Source: Zygnema cylindricum
Lineage: Eukaryota; Streptophyta; Zygnematophyceae; Zygnematales; Zygnemataceae
Assembly (NCBI GenBank): GCA_037447655.1
Contig: JBBHKE010002613.1
Span: 176,758 to 236,757, forward strand
Length of the DNA: 60,000 nt
Reading direction: 5' to 3'
The first letter of the stretch is position 1. Every line of letters begins with the position of its first letter. Both the position numbers and the translations under genes were made by a program. This document shows positions 10,229-22,463 of this stretch, in pieces. The notes under the pieces were generated by a model. The model saw only the letters and a list, made by a program, of their open reading frames with translations. It was not told where the DNA came from and did not search any database.

Positions 10229-13200
10229 CTACCTTTGTTTTCCAATCTTTCTTTTAACAACCTCTTTTTTAAGCCTCTCTATTTGGACCGAAGGTTTTCT
10301 CTTACTTCCACCACTCCATTCCCTCTTCCTCTCTGCAAGTCTCACCTTTTTTTGGTCCTCCCTCTCTATCCCAACATTTGATGAGACTTTCTCCTTTTCT
10401 TGTCCAGACACCTTTCTCTTTTTCCCACCAACGTTTTTATCCTCCAATCCAGTATTTGCAGGTTCTCCCTTCCCATCCCCTCCCTCTACCCCCATTTGTG
10501 TCTGGACACTTTTTAAAACTTCATCCCAAGTCAATTCCTCCTCACTCTCTTCCCCACCCTCGACTTCCTCCTCTCCTCCTTTACTGCTATCCGCCTCTTC
10601 ATCACTCTCACCGTCCTCCCCCTCTTCGTTATCATCTTCCTCCTCTCCTTCCTCCTCTCCTTCCCCGTCTCCCTCGGAAATCTCCTCCTCTCCTTGTAAT
10701 TTCTCGTCCTCTTCAAAATAAAAATCTTTCAAAACCGGAACTTTTGCTTTTTGTTGTTTAGCGGCCGCTTCAGCCATGGCTTCTTTTGCTGCTTTTAAGG
10801 CTCTCTCTACCGCTCTCTTCTCTCCCTCCACATCTTCTCCCTCCCTCTCCCCTTCTTCAACTGCCTCACTGGATCCCAGAGCTGGGACAGCCTCCGGAAC
10901 ATCCTTAACTCTCTCTCTCTCACCGAGTTCGAGTTGAGGGGGAGGGGTGAAAAAGGGAATCTTTCCTCTTTGCCAATCAAAAAGAACCATTTTTGCAGCA
11001 GTGTGTAGATCAGGTTCTCCTCCCTGAAGAGTCAATATATCAATTGTTAAAAAAAAAAACTTCTAAGAAGTGAACATTTAACCATACTAGTAGCAACATT
11101 GATGTGAATGAGAAGCTGGGTCAAGGGAGAGAGAGAGGGAGAGGGAGAGGGAGAGGGAGAGGGAGAGGGAGAGGGAGAGGGGACCATCATCGAAATTGGG
11201 GGTTTGTGTTTGCCCAAGAGAATCAAAAAAGAAAGTATCGAATCTTTTTTTTTTTGTTATCGCCCCACACATGCCATTATCCTGGTTGTGTGGTCTGTCA
11301 CAGGGTGTCGTTATTGCCTTATCCCTTTTTTTGCATTTTTTTGCCTTTTGTGGAACTTAATGGGGAAGTCACAAGCAGGTTTTCAAATTGCTAAACCCGC
11401 GACTCTAGTCGACTTAGAACAAATACTTAAAACTGCCCATCGATATAAGCCCAAGGATTTATTAGTGTTACAGTAGAACCTCTCGCAAAAAATATTCTTG
11501 GGGTATTGAATTAAACAGGTTGTTGAATTAAGCGAGGTCGTACATTACAAAGGGGCACCCTCAGGGCCTGGCGCAGGTATTGAATTATGGAGGTTGTTGA
11601 AGTAGGCAGTATTGTTTAGAGAGGTTCTACTGTAATGCGAAATTAGAAAATATAGTGCCGATTTAGTGCAAGGAGACGTCGCAAATTGGCGTTCACTCCC
11701 TTAAATAGTGTTGCTAACTCTATTTTATGATTTCAGCCCAAAAGAAGTTGCGATCAAATTAGTGTTATTAACTTTAATAACGACAAGCAGTCGAATCTTA
11801 AGGAAATTGAACTCCTGACCTGACACTTAAGAGGTCTACAACTTGGCCAAATGCTAAAAACAGCAAAACATTCAAAAAAGAAAACAAAAAAAAAAAAAAA
11901 CTAAATATGCAACAGAAGATCATGCAATTCACTTTCGGAAGTACAGAGAGAAATTTTAAAAATACAGGATCCTGTCACGTGACAGTCAAAATATGGACAC
12001 GTGGATACTTTGCCCCCAGCTTCATACTCCTATAAACAACAATTCTACAAGAAAAGTAAAGATTGAAAAAACGTCCTCACAGAAAAAAAAAAAAAAAAAG
12101 ACAGACAGCAGTCACTCACTCGCAAAAGCTTTCCCGCCTTTTTTGCGAGCTGTGTGAGGAAATCTGTCGAATCCTCCCTGTCAACACATTTAACCAAAAG
12201 AATAAAAAGAAAAACATCAGTATTAAAACAACAGTATTTACAATAGAAGTGACAGAATGCATGTTTCAAAAAAAAGTTGCATGATTACATTAAATAAAAA
12301 ATGAATCTGTTGAACAAAAATAGACAACGTTTTCGAAGTAGAATAAAAATACATCAAACATAAAACACTAAATCTAATTCTCACACAGATTTTCCAATCA
12401 CATGTTGTAGGATATCCATATTGTACAATCCACACTATGAGTGGTGGACATTTCTACTGAGTTGCATATCATACCAGCTTTGAATGTGGTAAGCCCTTGT
12501 GAGGTACTCTTTCTTGACACGACGAAGAACCTCGTCAATGTGTTCCGTAGCATCTTCCAAATTCGCTACCCTCACCTGACCTCTCCCATACCAAACCAAC
12601 CTCGGAAATATGTTACTCTCACATTTGATTTACGGAGGAAATTATAAGAATCTGTTACAATGTGCCTTTTCTTTGCTTAACACAACGATGGTCCTAAACC
12701 TTGGAGTCCTCAAGACCTTGGGTTTTTCAACCAGAGCACCCAAAACCATCATATTTTCCTTCTAACTCTTGGTTATGCCCTGTAAAAATTTGGAAAAATC
12801 TACTGTTTTGCATGTGACTGACAGGAGTTATAATTGACATTCTGGCAATCCTGTAAGTCATGCAATCTGTTTGTGAGGAATGAAATGTGTGAATGATTTT
12901 GATAAAACTGCAATCACTAAATAACCCACTGTTTCCAGAAAACCCACTTGTTTCCAGAAAACCACATGCTACAAAAGGAATAAAACATCTACGTGCCACT
13001 GGAGTTGATAACTCTAATTCAAGTGAGTGGCTTTTTAACCCATAATCATAAATTAGTGTTAACAACACTATTTAGTTAAGTGGCCCATAATGAACCACGT
13101 GTCGAAACATAGCTTAGTGTAGTTAATTCTAATGAAGTGTCAACACTAATAATCCACTTAATTCTAGCAGCGATGGGCGATGAACTGTAATATGGACAAA

Positions 13201-16200
13201 AATTCATGAAAAATTTTAGATAACTGAAAAACTGTGACTAATAAAACCGACCATTTCTTCTCAAGGTCCATCCACAACACTCAAGAGAATCACACTATAT
13301 AGGGATGATGACGAGCAAATAATTCGAGAAACTCACCACACCCTTAAGGACAATGGCTGTATCATCATCCTTATTCCCATGATAAACTACTCCCGGGCAA
13401 TCAATAAGGAAAATTCTCTTCATAAGTGTGATGTATTGCCAGACCTTCGTTTCTCCAGGAATAGGAGCCACTTTACAGACCTGTAAGGCAACGAGAATCT
13501 ACAAGTTAGAAGATATAAACCTACTCAACAACTTCAACAAAGGCAATAAGTTAATAAGTTTATAATTTCAGGAATGAAAAGCTTCCCAAATTCTCCCCGA
13601 AAGGAAAAAGGATCCTGAACAAAAAACAGAAACCTTCTCAAAATGTCCCCAAAAGGCAATCAGATCCACAGAAAACCACAAAGAGAAACAAATATAACTG
13701 GACATTTGTCCAATGTAGCCAGTATAGACCACATATATTCAAAAGCCAATTTTTCACACTTACACATACATTTGGACCACAGTAATTAGATATAGGAGAA
13801 AAAATGCACAAAAGCAACCATGTGGGCTCTTATTTTGTGAGCACGAATCGGCATCGCAATACTAATCCCTTACTACTTTCTCCAGACTTGGTACATTTTA
13901 ACTAGTATGGATGAACTATTCTGGATGGAAAAATAACATATTCCTGTCTAAATCATTTACGCAAACTATGGGGTTAGGAGAACAATTCCTGTGTAAAAAA
14001 AATAGGGTTCACAATTTCTTGTGGCCCATACTAAACTATGTGTGGATCACAACCGGCCATATGAAAAAATAGTTTTTAGACAGTGTAGTGACTCTAATCA
14101 CACGCCCATAAAAATCACACGAACATGCATAGTTTAAAAAAAAAAAACAGGTACTCCATACATAAACATATTTACCCACCTTTTTAGTCCGAAGAGTATT
14201 GATAACGGAAGACTTCCCAACATTGGGATATCCAACAAACCCCACAGAAATAGCTTGTTTGTCTGCCTTCAGTCTCGCCAGCTGTCGCAACAAAGAGAGA
14301 AGTGAACCCTGCAATTCAATTTGGGGGACAAGAGGAGTCTAAATCAGCACAGCTATAGTTTAATTCGGATTATGTAATTTTACCTATGAGCAATAAAAGG
14401 AGGCACATAAAAAAAAGACTGAAAACTCTGTTTACAAAGGAGCAAATCAATTAGACGAAATAAAAGTAAGAATATAAGAAAAGTATGTAATTATGATAAA
14501 CAGAGAAACGCATGCTAAAATGTGTCACTATACAGTCGATAGTGTTACCAATGATACATAAAACAAAGATTCTTAGCAAATCAAGGAGAAAAACAGTAGA
14601 TCGCAAGCAAGACATTTGACTAGGCGAGAATCTTGACGATACGCTTCACTCAATTAAACACTAAATTGTGTAGCTTAAAGGAATCTAAGATAAGAACAAC
14701 ATACAATCAACAGCCAAAAAATTGACTCCTTCCCAGCCCTTACTTAAGAAAAGACTCATTTTTTGCCTTTCGCCTTACACACTTAACTGTAATTTTACAG
14801 CCTTGCCCTCCGAGAATAAAGCACCTTTTTTTTCCATCCACGTTGCTAAATTTCAATGGTAAAACCACAATATTGTGACCAAATCCTTATTTCAGTCAAA
14901 CCTTCAAGCAGAAAGCAAGGATGTCTCATTCAGTAGTCCTTTGTGGAAACTTCGGGTCTCACCTTTCCAAAAGGGTTGGTAACAGACGCATGGAAAGCAA
15001 GAGTCGGGTATTCTCGAGATAGAACTCGTAACCACCCTTTCGTTACCCACGATGGAACTAAATCACACTGCAAAATCCGCCACATATAGCCACCATGAAA
15101 ATCTGTTGATAGAGGAACAAGACAACAACTAAACCAAAAAATAACGTCTCCATATTCGACACCTACCCTCTGTATTCATACAGACAAAACAGCACAACCA
15201 GGCCAGAAAACCTCACATCCCGATAGCAAAAAGAGAACCCTTGACCAAGAATTGGAAAAACCTCTTTTTTGTCCTACGTACCCCAAAATAATCGCAACAA
15301 CCTTAGCTGCTGTCCATTTATAAACTCGTTTCAATCGTCAAAACAGGTAACTCTAAGAGCCCCAAACTTCACCTTGTTAAGCAGTAGAAGCAAATGCTTA
15401 TGGCTTCCCTTCTCCTTGAGATGACGCTCCAACTGTTTGCATCGAGTGCCTTCCGGATCTCTGGCATCCAAAACCTGACAATTACCCAAAAAATTACCAA
15501 CAAAAAACCCAAGCTACGAATTAAAGCTGTGACTTATATTGACTACATTATCCACATCTGACATGTACCTAACTATAGTTTGCAAAGGAGAAAACATGAA
15601 ACCAGAGTAAACACGCCATTCATAACAGGAGTTGTACTTGTGGGCCAGGAATGGAGTGAATATGAACAAGTACAAAATACTTCGAAAGTTAACAAGCAAA
15701 TGCAACCATTGTCAATTTTCCCATGAAGGAAAAAAAGAATGTAGTAGTTTCTGACAGACACTGACAGAACATTAGATAGAGGGGAGAAAAAAATGTTCCT
15801 CCATCAGCATGACTGAACCAAAATCCAATTTCTGTGAGTCTGCTGTAAAACTTTTTTTTTAGTCCTCGGACATGTTATGTACCGCCCTATAAATACATGA
15901 AGCAAAAAAAGTGTCCCTCCAAACCCCAATTCACTACGGAATGTGACTTACCTGTACCACAACATCAGAAGAATCAACGACTTTATATAGCTCTCCCCAG
16001 ATTCTTTTACTTTGTCCCTTCTCAAACATGTTATGCCGAACCTCGGTTCTCATGCCTTCTTCCGCAGCAGCCTCCTTTGCTAACATCCCTGGGTCTTTAT
16101 TAACAATACGTTCTTCGAATGTCTCTGAAACTCCCACAAATGTCCATATCAGGATTAAATGTGCTACTTAAACAAAAAGTAGAGCTAATTTGAGCCTCCA

Positions 16201-17591
16201 CCTGTGGAGGCCTGCTTCAAAAATTCATCTTATTTTATTACACTGCCCAAGGCTATTAGAGTTCATCACTGTAGTTGGTATAAGTGTTTTTTGACCCAAA
16301 AACATAAACTAGTGATAATGACACTATTCAGTTAAGTGGCCCATAATAAGCCACGTGGCAGAACATAATTTACTGTAGTTTAATTATAAAAAAATGTTAT
16401 TGCTCATAGTTCACTAAGTCTAATAGCAATGCAAAGTGAAGCAGAACCTTGCCATGATTTCAGAAAAATCCAAACCACCCTTTCAACAGAATGGCATGTA
16501 AAAAAGCAAGATTTCAAGCGCAGAGCGATAGTAGAAAAGAGGTCAATTTTTGAAAAAAAACATCTTCAAAAGAAACCCGAACAACAGGAAAAGTTGGAAG
16601 TTGCAATAAGTACATGTAAAACATTTAGAGGGTAAGTACATTTACGACATTCACGGCATGTTAAACATATTCCCGGATATAGTAGAATTCATGAGTAAGA
16701 AAATTCACCATGGACAGACGCTACTTTCTCCACAAGTGCACCATAATCATCGGCCGCCAATTTTGGTCGCTTCCGTTTTGCCTTGGGCCCAAAGGCGTCA
16801 CTAAAGGTTTCTGTCTCCAGCAAGTGAACTCGCGATTGCTGTAAAAACATTGAACAAGTAAATCAGTCATTCAATATTCACTCCCAACGAAGTCTATCAC
16901 AGCCGGAAAATTTTGATGGGAAACTTGAGGGTAAGTGTGAAGAGGTAGTCAAGCTCCAAACTGAAAGGTCGGTAACAAGAATGGTACACCTTGTATCATA
17001 ATTAATCCAGATGGACTAACAGTATGGATGAAAAACTGTAGCCCATACTAAATCAAGTATAAATACATGCATGATTCCTGTCCACTCAATTCTGAAACTG
17101 TTATTACTGTAGTCGGTACTAAACATCGTGTGTATCGCAGAAAAATCCATATGAACATTCAATGTAATTTTTCTATTTATAATTTACAGTATGGGCGGTT
17201 AATTTGTTCTGATTACAATCTTTAGGAAAGTATCAAGCAACCTGTAATGGATTTTGAAATCAGCTTCACCTCATGCTCCAATATAAAAATAACCATCTTG
17301 CAGCTAAAATTTCACGATGATAGACAAAAGGGTTGGGACTGGAAACAAAATGCAGTAAAAATAATAATGACTTCACCTTATGCTGATCCGTCAAGAGAGC
17401 CAAGGGCAGTTTTTTGTCACGCAAGACAACTGTGTACGCATCAGAAACCTTGGTCCTCATTTCCTCTCGAAACCTATCGAGCTCTTTTTGTCCCACAACA
17501 CGTGTGTTTCCTGCAGCGACCCCAACCATAGAAATATATAGAGAGTTACATTCCAGCAGTAATGAAGCTTATGAAACAAACCAAAAGAATC

Positions 17592-17658
<67 letters not shown>

Positions 17659-19172
17659 CCCGCTTCTCTCTTTCTCAGAAAAAAAAATGAGAAAGAGAGA
17701 GAGACCAGCTACAAATGATTGCAGAAACTCCAGCCACATACATTCTCGGGAGTTATAATTCCAGTAGCAATTTCAGTTGTAAACATCTGTTATGCAATCA
17801 GGCAATCACTTTCTCAAACAAGATAGTTCATCTCCAGGCAGTTCCAAAAAAAAGCCTCATGCAAACATAAATTCGTGTCAAAACCAGCCTCACTCAGCAT
17901 AAAGTGAAACAACTTATTTGAAGAAGATTTTGCACCATCTCCTGTGCATTACAAAGGTATCCAAACCATTTGTAAAACTGTTAAGCCTAGCATCATAACC
18001 ACCAAATATCATAGAAAAAGAGAAGCTCACTAAAAAATTCAAATAAGTTTCGTGTTTGTTTCATCTGGCCACATGAATGCATGCCTTTACCCTAGGAAAT
18101 TCCAATATCTTGAGACTCTATCTATGGTTAATTTGATCCAATGCTCAAGAACTATATTGCAGGTACAAATCTTAGCGACTTGTCGTATTCACCAATTACA
18201 CGCTACCAAGCATCAGGCCTATTTGGCCAACCAGCCAAAAAAACCAGAAACCAGCCAGTAGAACTAGACAACTGCATAACATAGAAAGGTCAAAGTTTTG
18301 GACTCCTAGGTGCCTTACTTCATAAGGGGACATTTCAGACCATGTCACAAGTCCTTGAGGGGATGAGACCCAACATGGCTGCATCAATTTAATACAAAAG
18401 ACAGAACGACTGCTATCCAAGGTTCCTACACGTAGCATCTGGGAACCTCAAAATATATATAATAATCCGAGCTCCCAATAATGGAAGAGCAGGCATTCTC
18501 TTAAATGATCACTAAACGAGGCTATCAGTTGCAAGTACTTAGACATTACTCAAGATGAAAATTTGAGAAAACTGTTGAAGTTCACCTGTCATAATTCTAG
18601 GTTGGAATTCACGTGCACTGACATTAATTACTGACTGATTCATCAGCATGCTGACAAAGAAAAGCACCTCTTCATTCTTTCCCAGTATTTATTTTTTTTG
18701 CAGCCAATGTTAGTCTCAATCTGTGCAAAAAATACCCATGAATACAAGGAATACATGACAATGGAGATATCCCTCATTCCAATGAAAATTCTCAAGGACC
18801 ATTTTTGCATAAATATTCCCTAAAATTTCACTGACAAGCAATTTTCATTGTTAAAAAGCCCTGTGAACATACACCAAACCATTTCCTGCAGCTTCAAAAG
18901 AGCTTTTCACACTACTCAAAATACTCACCAAACCACCGGCGGTCAGGTTGAATCCTTGTATTTGGCAAAGCTTTTGATTGTAAGTCGTTGTGAAGAACTT
19001 TCCCAGCAGAATTACGGACTGGACGAGTAGTATACATATTAAGACGGCGAACTGTTGCTGCCGACCGTTTGCCATTTGTATCAGTTTTTCCATTGCTTCG
19101 AGAACGCTCGTCGAGGGAATGCTTTGGTTTCCCTCCTTTTGTAGGGGTTTTCTCTTTCTGTTTCTTGGCCAT
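10229..19172 (-). CDS. NOG2: Nucleolar GTP-binding protein 2 (NOG2/GNL2), circularly permuted GTPase, 11 exons
   Basis: Exons on the minus strand: 19172-18929, 17510-17377, 16838-16709, 16124-15952, 15474-15373, 15067-14963, 14308-14180, 13480-13337, 12575-12475, 12177-12120 and 11023-10229. All introns are GT-AG, and all phases join to one 2115-nt frame of 704 aa. ATG at 19172 is the only in-frame ATG at this 5' end. The N-terminus (residues 1-81) has the NOG2 signature [15 protein letters not shown]. The GTPase motifs are in permuted order: DARD at 230-233, G4 NKCD at 260-263, G1 GYPNVGKS at 322-329, G2-like PGET at 347-350, and G3 DCPG at 366-369. The family motif [12 protein letters not shown] opens exon 11, which continues into a long acidic stretch and a basic C-terminus. 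By family knowledge, NOG2 acts on pre-60S particles in the nucleolus and nucleoplasm, where it holds the place of the export adaptor Nmd3. The acidic/basic tail is long but family-like. Introns hold several small transposons and (GA)n tracts. Confidence 0.95.
11126..11180. repeat. (GGGAGA)n microsatellite in NOG2 intron 10
   Basis: About nine GGGAGA units on the plus strand, polypyrimidine in the NOG2 transcript. The same hexamer-type tract recurs across the window. Confidence 0.9.
11471..11632. mobile_element. Emigrant/pogo-like MITE, 162 bp, in NOG2 intron 10
   Basis: Perfect 14-bp terminal inverted repeats CAGTAGAACCTCTC / GAGAGGTTCTACTG are flanked on both sides by TA (11469-11470, 11633-11634). 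TIRs beginning CAGTAnAACCTCT with a TA target are typical of the plant Emigrant family, which derives from pogo/Tc1-mariner elements. There is no coding capacity. Internally GAATTA-containing motifs recur in direct and inverted form. Confidence 0.8.
11640..11800. mobile_element. Fragment of the recurrent TIR-MITE family (copy in NOG2 intron 10)
   Basis: It shares its internal order with the copy at 41414-41633: TTTAGTGCAAGGAGACG, then GCTAACTCTA, then GTGTTATTAACTTTAATAACG. Its left terminus is not clear, probably because it abuts the Emigrant-like element. Confidence 0.55.
13000..13185. mobile_element. Copy of the recurrent TIR-MITE family in NOG2 intron 8
   Basis: The core resembles the copy at 16241-16438 (GTGGCCCATAATGAACCACGTG, shortened here to its key parts GTGGCCCATAAT and CCACGTG). 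The ends are degenerate but roughly inverted (TAACTCTAATTCAAGTG near the left, CCACTTAATTCTAGCA near the right). Confidence 0.6.
16241..16438. mobile_element. Copy of the recurrent TIR-MITE family in NOG2 intron 3
   Basis: The left end CACTGCCCAAGGCTATTAGA and the right end (read on minus) CACTTTGCATTGCTATTAGA are inverted. The core contains GTGGCCCATAATAAGCCACG. No coding capacity. Confidence 0.75.
17593..17657. repeat. (GA)n microsatellite in NOG2 intron 1
   Basis: About 32 uninterrupted GA dinucleotides on the plus strand. Confidence 0.95.
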
Positions 19173-21330
19173 CGCAACCAAGTTTTCCTGCTGCTAATAG
19201 GTCTACAAGCTAAAACTAGGGCAACTTATGTAACAGAGTTTCTGTAAAATTTTAAATTCAACCTGCCACTGCTAGAGTTGCTGGAAAGTAGCAGGATTCA
19301 ATTAAGCTACCTTTATAGTTCTCAGAAAACAAAGAAGAGAATTGTAAGGACAGGTCACTGTTGTTAAGCAGCAATAGCAACAAGAATTAGAAGCTGAGAA
19401 AATGGAGCAATTAAGACGCCAATTAAAAGTAGAAAAACACTAACAGCTAGTTGACTGCACAGTGAGAGAGATAAGGAAAAGAAACAGCAACTTTATTAGA
19501 GGAAGAGAGTTATTGCCGTGCAAAAGTGTTAGAATTCGAATGTACTCAAATACATCAACTCAAACTTCTGTGAAGGGGCAGAAAATAATTTTCTATAAAC
19601 TACAGTACAACACATCTTTGAGGAATTGTACGGAGGATTTACTTTTGCTTATACCCTCGGGCCTCGGGTTTCCACTGTGTACTTTGTACTTTGCCGTCCG
19701 TTAACTCTGTTTAACAGATCTTCGTGAACCGCTTCTTCGCATGTAATTTCGTACGGCACAATGGCGGCCGTCGCGTACGGTAATTGGGTGGGATTTTAGA
19801 AAAAAATCGCAACGCAACAGGGACATTATAGAATCAGTGTTTCACTGTTTCATATTGCACCGGCAAAACGGATTCCGAGTTTCGCATGTCGATGATCCTC
19901 GCTAAATCTGTTTCAGCGACGTCCTATGTGTTTTACTCCCGTTATATTTCCAGTTTTGAAGGCCAGTCAGTCTTAGGGGGGGTCCCCATGTAATCGGTAC
20001 TTTAATAAAGTATTTTGGACTGTAGTGAAGACTCGCCGTACTACTTTGAAGAGCGTCCCAATTGCTGCATTCACACAGGGAATGAATGATGAATGAGATG
20101 ATAAAACGAATCATCCCGTACCATTCATTTCGAAAAAGAACAAAAAACAGAGGCGCCAAAATGACCGACCGCCCGGCTGTCAACCTTTTTGGAGCGTACC
20201 TACAGACAAAAGGTACAATTTGGAGCGTAGCAAAAGACAAAATGTACGGTCAAGTGCGTCAAAACTTGACAACTGTGGTAAATCATCTTTTTTTTCGCGA
20301 ACCCTTTTCGGAATGCAAAAAACTGACTTTGAAAAAACATGAAGTCGATTTTCGAATGATTCATCAGTACCGAACCTAATTTTTTTAGAATGATCACCCG
20401 TAAACGAATAGCCAATCAAAATGGTCTATTATATAACGCAAAAAAAAAGTAAACTTATTTTTTTTTTGTTACTTTCACGAAACGTCTTTTCCCCCTTCGT
20501 ACCTCCTGCAGGTGAGACGGAATTTCTTCGGACTTCCCTCCCGTCCTCCCTCACACCCTCCCTCACTCCCTCCCTCCCACCCTCCCTCACTACCTCCCTC
20601 CCACTCTCCCTCTTCTCACTCACCCTCTCCCCCTCACCCTCCTCCCTCTCTCTCACCTTCCCTCTCTCTCACCTTCCCTTTTCTCTTTCACCCTCCCTCC
20701 CTCCCTCCCTCCCTCTCTCTCTCCTTCCTCCCTATGATTTTGAAATAAATCAACGCCCGTTACACAGGCATGTACCCTGTCTAGTTTATCATGCCCGTAG
20801 TGCGGACGCACCGCAACGATACTCCGCGAATCGTTATTAGTGTCAAAGTTTAAATGGTGTTGACAAAAATTTACCGTAATTGATGCTAGTTAAGAATTTG
20901 ATTATTTAAAAAAAAAGTGTATTCTAATTTCGACATTATGCTAATTTGGGAACAACAAAAATGGAAAATTCGTCGTACGATTATACACATTAATATATGT
21001 ATCAGTACAAAATATTAGAAATCGTACGCCTTCGTGAAATTAAATATTTGTCTATGTCAGACTAATTTACGTGTTAAAATAATCGCGTTTTTTTAGCGCA
21101 CGTTCCTATGCGTGCGCGTCTGATTTAATTCATTTTTGTAAAATTTTCACTTGAAAAGGTACATTTATATACGGTACCACACTATTTAGATCTTATTGTA
21201 CTTTCGTTCTTTACGCTATTTTGTAAGTTACCTTAATTAAAGTAAAGGAAAAATTAAAATCATGTATCCCATTTGAAAAAAAAATCAAAATTTCAGAAAC
21301 CCAAATTAGAGTTACATTCTCTAATAACAA
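19173..21330. other. NOG2 upstream region and start of a GTAC-rich gene desert
   Basis: The NOG2 promoter and 5' UTR must lie in the first few hundred bases, but no clear TATA box or initiator can be fixed. A CCCTCC/CTCC-rich polypyrimidine tract occupies about 20525-20735. No protein family was recognised. ORFs over the tract are low-complexity artefacts. Confidence 0.5.
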
Positions 21331-21344
21331 TTCACAATGTACAT

Positions 21345-21870
21345 TGTGCCTGCGGTACGGTGGTCCATACTGCGGTTGGACGGCAACACTACATTGTGCC
21401 ACGGGTACGGCGGTCTGCGACGGTTGGCAACGTTACATTGTGCCAACCGTACGCGGTCTTTATAGCGACGGTTGGCAATGATACATTACGCCATCCGTAC
21501 GGTGGTCTGCACAGCGACATACGGCAACGTAAAATTACGCCATCCATACGGCAGTCTGCACAGCGACGCAGGGCAACGTAAAATTGCGCCATCCGTACGG
21601 CGGTCTGCACAGCGACGCACGGAAACGTAAAATTACGCCATCCGTACGGCGGTCTGCACAGCGACGCACGGTAACGTAAAATTACGTCATCCGTACGGCG
21701 GTTTACACAGCGACGCACGGCAACGTAAAATTACGCCATCATTACGGCGGTCTGCACAGCGACGCATGCCAACGTTAAATTACGCCAGCGGTACAGCGGT
21801 CTGTACAGTGGGCGGTCGCACGGCAACGCTACATCGTGCCCGCGGTACGGCCGTCTGTACTGCGGACGGA
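21345..21870. repeat. 49-bp tandem satellite, about 10 copies
   Basis: The unit runs from TACGGCGGTCTGCACAGCGA through CGTAAAATTACGCCATCCG. Three central units measured by hand are exactly 49 bp. Outer units are more diverged, with GGTACGG and TTGTGCC variants. Confidence 0.85.
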
Positions 21871-22218
21871 GAGAAAAAAATCGAGACAGACACGGCGCCT
21901 ATATAAGGGTTTCCCCGAAGGCGAACAACGTTCCCTTATTCATATACTGATTGCAGATGTTTAGGGTTTGGCATAGATGTCCTATGCGCATAAAACGCAC
22001 GGAGTAAACCAACGAATACTACGTTTCGTGTGCATAAAAAAATTTAAAACTTTTAAATTCGTATAAAATTCGTACTTTTTTGTACTTTTCAAATTTAAAT
22101 ATTTAAATATTGAAAACCCTAAAAACAGAAACGTGCAACGAACTAGCGGCGAGCGCCGAAATTTACGGCGTCTCCAACGGTGGCGTCCTCCTAAAGACGG
22201 TGTGGAGGACAGATAAAA

Positions 22219-22463
22219 ATACGCGTGCGAGACGCCATAAATTCCGCGGCTCACCGCTCATGTAAAAATACGCGTGCGAGACGCCATAAATTCCGCGGCT
22301 CGTTGCTCATATAGAAATACGCATGCGAGACGCCATAAATTCCGCGACTCGCCGCTCATATGAAAATACGCGTGCGAGACGCCAAAAATTTCGCGGCTCG
22401 CCGCTCATTTACAAATACGCGTGCGAGACGCCATAAATTCTGCGGCTCGCCGCTCATATAAAA
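22219..22463. repeat. Second 49-bp tandem satellite, 5 copies
   Basis: The unit is TACGCGTGCGAGACGCCATA then AATTCCGCGGCTCGCCGCTC and a short A/T spacer, 49 bp measured. The five copies differ by a few bases. Its sequence is unrelated to the 21.4-kb array, but the period is identical. Confidence 0.9.

Noticed and set aside
10378-10761. 127-aa plus-strand ORF
   Set aside because: Antisense shadow of the acidic exon 11 of NOG2.
21345-22463. Regular repeats that might suggest a CRISPR array
   Set aside because: Units are contiguous with no unique spacers, in a spliced eukaryotic context, so these are satellites.
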